From assembly GCA_003990745.1 (NCBI GenBank), contig RBNI01007426.1, positions 1 to 10,322 of the forward strand: a stretch of DNA of 10,322 bases, in the 5' to 3' direction. Shown here in pieces: positions 7,016 through 10,322 of the stretch. The notes under the pieces were generated by a model. It was not told the DNA's origin. It made no database searches and saw nothing but the letters and a program-made list of their open reading frames with translations. The DNA is from Jimgerdemannia flammicorona. Lineage: Eukaryota > Mucoromycota > Endogonomycetes > Endogonales > Endogonaceae. The position numbers and the translations under genes were made by a program. The stretch's first letter is position 1. Every line of letters begins with the position of its first letter.

Positions 7016-9216
7016 ATGAACAGTACAACTAGAATCTTCTCTTTGAACATCAATAGGTTAAGGGGGGCAACACAGCGTCGAAATATCTTTGGCTGGTTGA
7101 AGGGTCTGGAGGCAGATATTTTCTTATTACAGGATGTGCGATACAAGGTGGATGTGGACCTACTGGAATGGACTCGGGAATGGGGTGGGGTGGCTGTTTG
7201 AACTGGGCAGGTGGGAATCTTGGTTAGAAAAGAGATGGGGGACATTGGGGATGTTGGGCACTGGGGGAGTTGGCTGGTATGGGGTGTATGGAGGAGACCG
7301 GGTTGGAATCCTCTGACTGTTGGATCTTGTTACTGCCCAGCTGAGAGAGGGGAATGCATAGATTGGATCAGGGACTTGCGGGAGGCAGGGGTCTTGGGGG
7401 AAGCGGGGGTGGACTGCCTGGGAGGGGACTTTAACATGGTGTATGATATTGTGGTAGATAGGACTAATAGGGGAAGAGGGATGCGTGGGAAAAGTGGAGG
7501 GTTGGAAGATTGGATGGAGGTGGAAAGGTTGAGCTCATTGGTGGACTCGGGGTGACAATTCTGGGTCAATCGCCAAATTTATACTCACTGGGTGGCAGGA
7601 CTGGGATCCAGGATTGACTGGGTATTGACGGTGGAGTGCTGGGGTGGGGATATCTGGGCGACACTGGAGGTGGTGTGGTGCCCATGGTCTGACCACTGGG
7701 GGCTAATTGGGATGGGGAGATTTGGGGGAAGTAGGGATGGGCCTGGACATTGGCAGCTCAATGCTTCTTTATTGGAGGATGGTTCTTTATGGGCTGACTG
7801 GGAGGTGGAGGCAGCAGTAAAGATCATTAGATGGAGGGAGCAGGGATTGGTAATTGGGGACCATTGGCGGAGGCTGAAGTCGAGTGCTCAGAGGTTCTGG
7901 AGGGATGCAGGGAAAGGAAGGAGTGCACAAAGGTGGAGGCGAGTGCAATGGGCTTCATGTAGATTGGTGGTCCTTCTGGAGAAATGGGCAGTGTGGAAGG
8001 AGGGGGAAGGAGTAGCTGATTGGCGCATTCTGCGGTTAACGAAGGAAGTCAAGGAGCTGAAGGGGGTGTTACGAAGAGAGGAGGAGAATCAGTTGAATGG
8101 AATGGTGGCAAGACTGCAGTGGCAGGGGTTGGAAGAAGGAGAGTGACCCACAAAATTCCTCTCCCGGCTGCTCCAGGCGCGAAGGACCAGGCAGCAGTGG
8201 GATGGTATCTTGGATGAGGATAGGGAGATGGTGACAGGCATGCCTGAGATTTTGGGATTGCTGCAAAACTGCTGGGGAAGTTTGTGGAGCGAGGAGAAGG
8301 GAGGTGAGGATGTACTGAACATTGAGTGGATGTTGGAGGACTGGCACCCAGACCTGGCTCTGGGGCTGGGGATGCTGGGGGATCCCATATGAGGAGAGGA
8401 GGTGTGTAAAGTCCTGGTGTCGACAAGTAAAGGGACTGCTCCGGGGGAGGATGGACTACCCTGGGATTTCTGGAAGAGAATGGTTAAGGTGGAAGGGGTC
8501 TTGGAGGAGATTACTGTAATGTATGATGAAGTTATTCAATCCGGTGCTTGGATTGGGGGTCAGCACCTAGGACTGGTCTCCCTGCTCTTCAAGGACAAGG
8601 GGAGAAAGGAGGATTAGAAGAGCTGGTGGCCGATTATGCTCCTTGACATGGACTGCAAGTTGGTGACGAAGATCTTAGTGAACAGGCTACAAGAGATTGC
8701 TCAGCACATTCTGGGAGTGGAGCAGTGAGGGTTCGTAGGAGGTTGGTTGATACGAGATGGAACTGCTTGGGTCCATGGAGTGATCGAAGGGGCTCGGGCA
8801 GATCGGGTTGATGGCTGGTTGGTATTCCTGGACCAGGAGAAGGCATATGACAGGGTGTGGAGAGTCTGGCTGGAAGGTGTCCTGAGATGTATTGGTATTC
8901 CACTGGATTTTCAGAGAGCGCTAATCAGCCTTTTGGAAGGCAGTCAAGCAGCTTTGGTGGTGAATGGCCACAGGGGAATGAGCTTCCCACTAGGGCACGG
9001 AGTGCCACAAGGGGATCCATTGTCCCCCATCCTATATGCCCTGTCCTTGGAGCCCCTTCTGGATAGGATCTGGCGCAGAATTGGGGGTTTGAACATTTTG
9101 GGGGTTAACTGGAAGGTCAGAGCCTTTGCGGATAATATGGTAGTCAGTCTGGGTTCCTTTGTTGATGTGGAGGAGCTGTGCAGGACTGTGGAATGGTATG
9201 ACGAGCTCCTTTCTCT
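7016..9216 (+). pseudogene. LINE ORF2: endonuclease and RT, decayed and 3'-truncated (copy B2)
   Basis: One continuous frame of about 734 codons is broken only by stops: TGA at 7199, 7553, 8144, 8390 and 8726, TAG at 8615. The endonuclease part shows SLNINRLRG (Asn 11), LLQDVR (Asp for the usual Glu), SCYCP, LGGDFNMV, GSRIDWVL (from about 7601) and WSDHWG (from about 7685). The linker includes GE-stop-PTKFLSRLL, where relatives have Arg. RT motifs: GTAPGEDGLPWDFWK; SWWPIMLLDMDCK, with Trp for the usual Arg of WRPI; motif A LDQEKAYDRV at 8828, catalytic Asp at 8831-8833; motif B GVPQGDPLSP; motif C FADN, with AAT (9134-9136) for the second catalytic Asp. The product would nick DNA and copy the RNA, but this copy cannot. 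Full ORF2 of this group is about 1200-1300 residues, so the C-terminal part is lost. Confidence 0.88.
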
Positions 9217-9807
9217 GCTACCTTACCGGTCACAAGGTTTGGTAGGCAACCTTCTGAGTCCCCTTTCCCCTATTATTACCCCCACTACCTTGGGTTGGTT
9301 TGCTGTGCCTGCATGGGCATGGTGGGAGGAGGGCAATGGTGATGAGTTGCCCCTTTATCGGTGTCGGATCGGTGTCTTCTCCACTTTTTCGTGGTTTCTG
9401 GTACCTCTGGCTGCATCTGGGGTGTACTCGTTTTGGTGCGGTGCTTTCTTCCTTTTGCCATCGTCAAAAAGGTATCATCTCTGGTGTGTCACGGGCTATG
9501 TAGGGTATCGGCTGACCTTGGGCGTCAAGTGCCAGTATAGGTTACCTGCAGGTTATTCGGTGCCTGTGGTGGGGCCCTCTGAGCTTTGGCGAGCTTCCCG
9601 GCGAGCGTGGCACTGGCGTAGGTGACTGCTTTTCGGGTGTTGTTGGGATGGGAGGGGAGATGGCCGTCACAGGTAGGAGGAAGGGCGATTACGATGAACC
9701 AGTAGGGTGCCAGGCTGGGGGCGGTCATCGGGGCTAGGGCAGACAATATTTCGGTGGGGCCTTTCGATTGGCTGGTGGGGGGTGGGGTGGTGCAGGGGCC
9801 GGCGTCC

Positions 9808-9960
9808 TGGCTGTACCCAACTGGAACCGGGAGCTGACGCAGCAATGCGATCGAGGCCCGCAGGCTTGGGGAGTGGGACCTTCCTCATTTGGCAGTACCC
9901 GACTGGAACCGGGAGCTGACACGGCAACATGATCGAGGCCCGCAGGCTCGGGGAGTGGGA
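9808..9960. repeat. Tandem repeat, two units of period 82
   Basis: Units begin TGGCTGTACCC (9808) and TGGCAGTACCC (9890). Each runs about 71 bases through ACTGGAACCGGGAGCTGAC, GATCGAGGCCCGCAGGCT and GGGGAGTGGGA, with only a handful of differences. An 11-base stretch separates them. The sequence is GC-rich with several CpG sites. I do not recognise the family. Confidence 0.85.
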
Positions 9961-9987
9961 GTGGGGTCTCTTCAGGCCCTAGCCCAT

Positions 9988-10027
9988 GTGTAAGTCCTTT
10001 GAGGAAGGTGCTACGTGTAAGTCCTTT
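9988..10027. repeat. Short direct repeat GTGTAAGTCCTTT
   Basis: Identical 13-base copies lie at 9988-10000 and 10015-10027, period 27. The function is unknown. They sit just downstream of the 82-bp repeat in the same unassigned block. Confidence 0.7.
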
Positions 10028-10294
10028 ACTCACCCGCTTTGAATCTACTTTGCTTTCTGTTGGTTGGTTGGGGGGTTTTTTCTTTGCCTCAGGCTTTCTT
10101 TTGGGGTTCGGGGGGCTATTCTTTATTCAGTCCTGGCACTGCTAGATCCGACACGTAGGTGTGCTCTCGCGTGTAAACAATGATCCAGCCCTGGTGAGCA
10201 GACAAGTCTAGTCTATGTCATGGGGGTCGACGTAGCCGGTGTTCGACAGGCATAGCTGGAGCGGTGGGACTGCTGGACAGTTTTAGTAGCCTAG

Positions 10295-10322
10295 ATTAAT
10301 GGGGGGATATTGTTCGGTGGGT
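10295..10322 (+). other. Possible polypurine tract and LTR edge
   Basis: AATGGGGGGATATTGTTCGG at 10298-10317 has a purine run followed by a TG-starting sequence at the very end of the window. In LTR retrotransposons a G-rich polypurine tract directly precedes the 3' LTR, whose first bases are usually TG. No matching LTR copy is visible in the window and the sequence ends after 12 bases, so this is only a suggestion. Confidence 0.2.

Larger units (their letters stand above)
4987..9216 (+). mobile_element. LINE copy B2, leader to RT motif C
   Basis: This is the longest copy: a leader of about 78 nt, all of ORF1, a 31-nt spacer and 734 codons of ORF2 up to just past reverse transcriptase motif C. 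The 5' end abuts the broken B1 ORF1. Resemblance to ORF2 ends at about 9208-9217; the thumb, the C-terminal region, the 3' UTR and any tail are missing and unrelated sequence follows. Two stops in ORF1, six in ORF2 and a changed catalytic residue show it is dead, yet there is no frameshift through about 4.1 kb. Placement in the L1/Tx1 group rests on the endonuclease and reverse transcriptase motifs. Confidence 0.88.
9217..10322. other. Unassigned sequence after the broken LINE
   Basis: These 1.1 kb show no resemblance that I can see to the LINE copies. They have more CpG and a mixed strand composition. The reverse transcriptase frame stays open to 9625 by chance, but its translation (LLPYRSQGLVGNLLSPL and on) has no RT character. 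The other frames, including minus-strand frames rich in Pro and Gly, show no motif I know. Contents I can point to are an 82-bp-period repeat (9808-9960), a 13-base direct repeat (9988-10027), T-rich and GT-rich runs near 10060-10105, and a G-run before the window end. It may be the non-coding 3' end of another element or a rearranged repeat. Confidence 0.5.

Noticed and set aside
3744..8728. TGA reassigned to Trp in this genome
   Set aside because: Several TGA align with Arg or uncertain residues, TAG stops also occur, and the copies are dead by other criteria (FADN, truncations); mutation of TGG and CGA explains the set more simply.
9217..9625. Continuation of the RT frame to a stop at 9625
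   Set aside because: There is no RT thumb or other known motif after about codon 734, and composition changes at the same point, so the open frame is read-through into unrelated sequence.
9734..10033. Minus-strand frames with repeated GLDxxAxSAPGSS-like peptides
   Set aside because: The peptide repeat only reflects the 82-bp DNA repeat; there is no start context, domain or codon signal.
1..10322. CRISPR array, bacterial operon, tRNA or rRNA genes
   Set aside because: I found no regularly spaced repeats, no Shine-Dalgarno-led gene series and no tRNA- or rRNA-like sequence; the LINE content shows that the DNA is eukaryotic.

Overview
The window looks like a repeat-dense stretch of a eukaryotic genome. 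I see no host gene in it. About nine tenths is made of copies of one family of non-LTR retrotransposon (LINE) with two open reading frames. ORF2 carries an apurinic-endonuclease-like domain and a reverse transcriptase of the L1/Tx1 superclade. ORF1 has a Gly-rich start, a conserved middle that looks like an RRM-type nucleic-acid-binding fold, and an acidic helical tail, with no CCHC zinc knuckle. Elements of this group are commonest in fishes and amphibians, and some of the decay looks like CGA-to-TGA change, as expected where CpG is methylated. I therefore lean towards a vertebrate, but the sequence does not settle the host.

Layout. Left block, minus strand, read right to left: a 606-bp fragment of ORF2 (3661-4266), then copy A2 (5' end at 3660, ORF1 cut at about 2611), then copy A1 (5' end at 2608, whole ORF1, start of ORF2, running off the left edge). 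Right block, plus strand: copy B1 (5' end near 4267, ORF1 cut near 4980), then copy B2 (5' end near 4987, whole ORF1, ORF2 through reverse transcriptase motif C, broken near 9216). The blocks are head to head near 4266, and the plus strand switches there from C-rich to G-rich. A1/A2 and B1/B2 form two subfamilies with clearly different ORF1 and 5' leader sequences. From about 9217 to the end is unrelated, unassigned sequence with a two-unit 82-bp tandem repeat, a short direct repeat and a G-run that may be a polypurine tract.

How the parts work together. In this family a short leader of about 80 nt precedes ORF1. ORF1 is followed after exactly 31 nt in both subfamilies by ORF2, in a different frame. 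ORF1 would coat the element RNA; ORF2 would nick target DNA and copy the RNA into it. Only the A1 ORF1 (675 codons) is intact here. B2 is full of in-frame stops, mostly TGA, but shows no frameshift in about 4.1 kb, and its reverse transcriptase motif C reads FADN, so it is dead.

Points of most interest: repeated 3'-truncated leader copies directly in front of further 5' ends; an ORF1 without zinc knuckles but with a conserved acidic tail; an endonuclease with Asp where the catalytic Glu is expected, in both subfamilies; the conserved 31-nt spacer; and the strong bias to TGA among nonsense codons.
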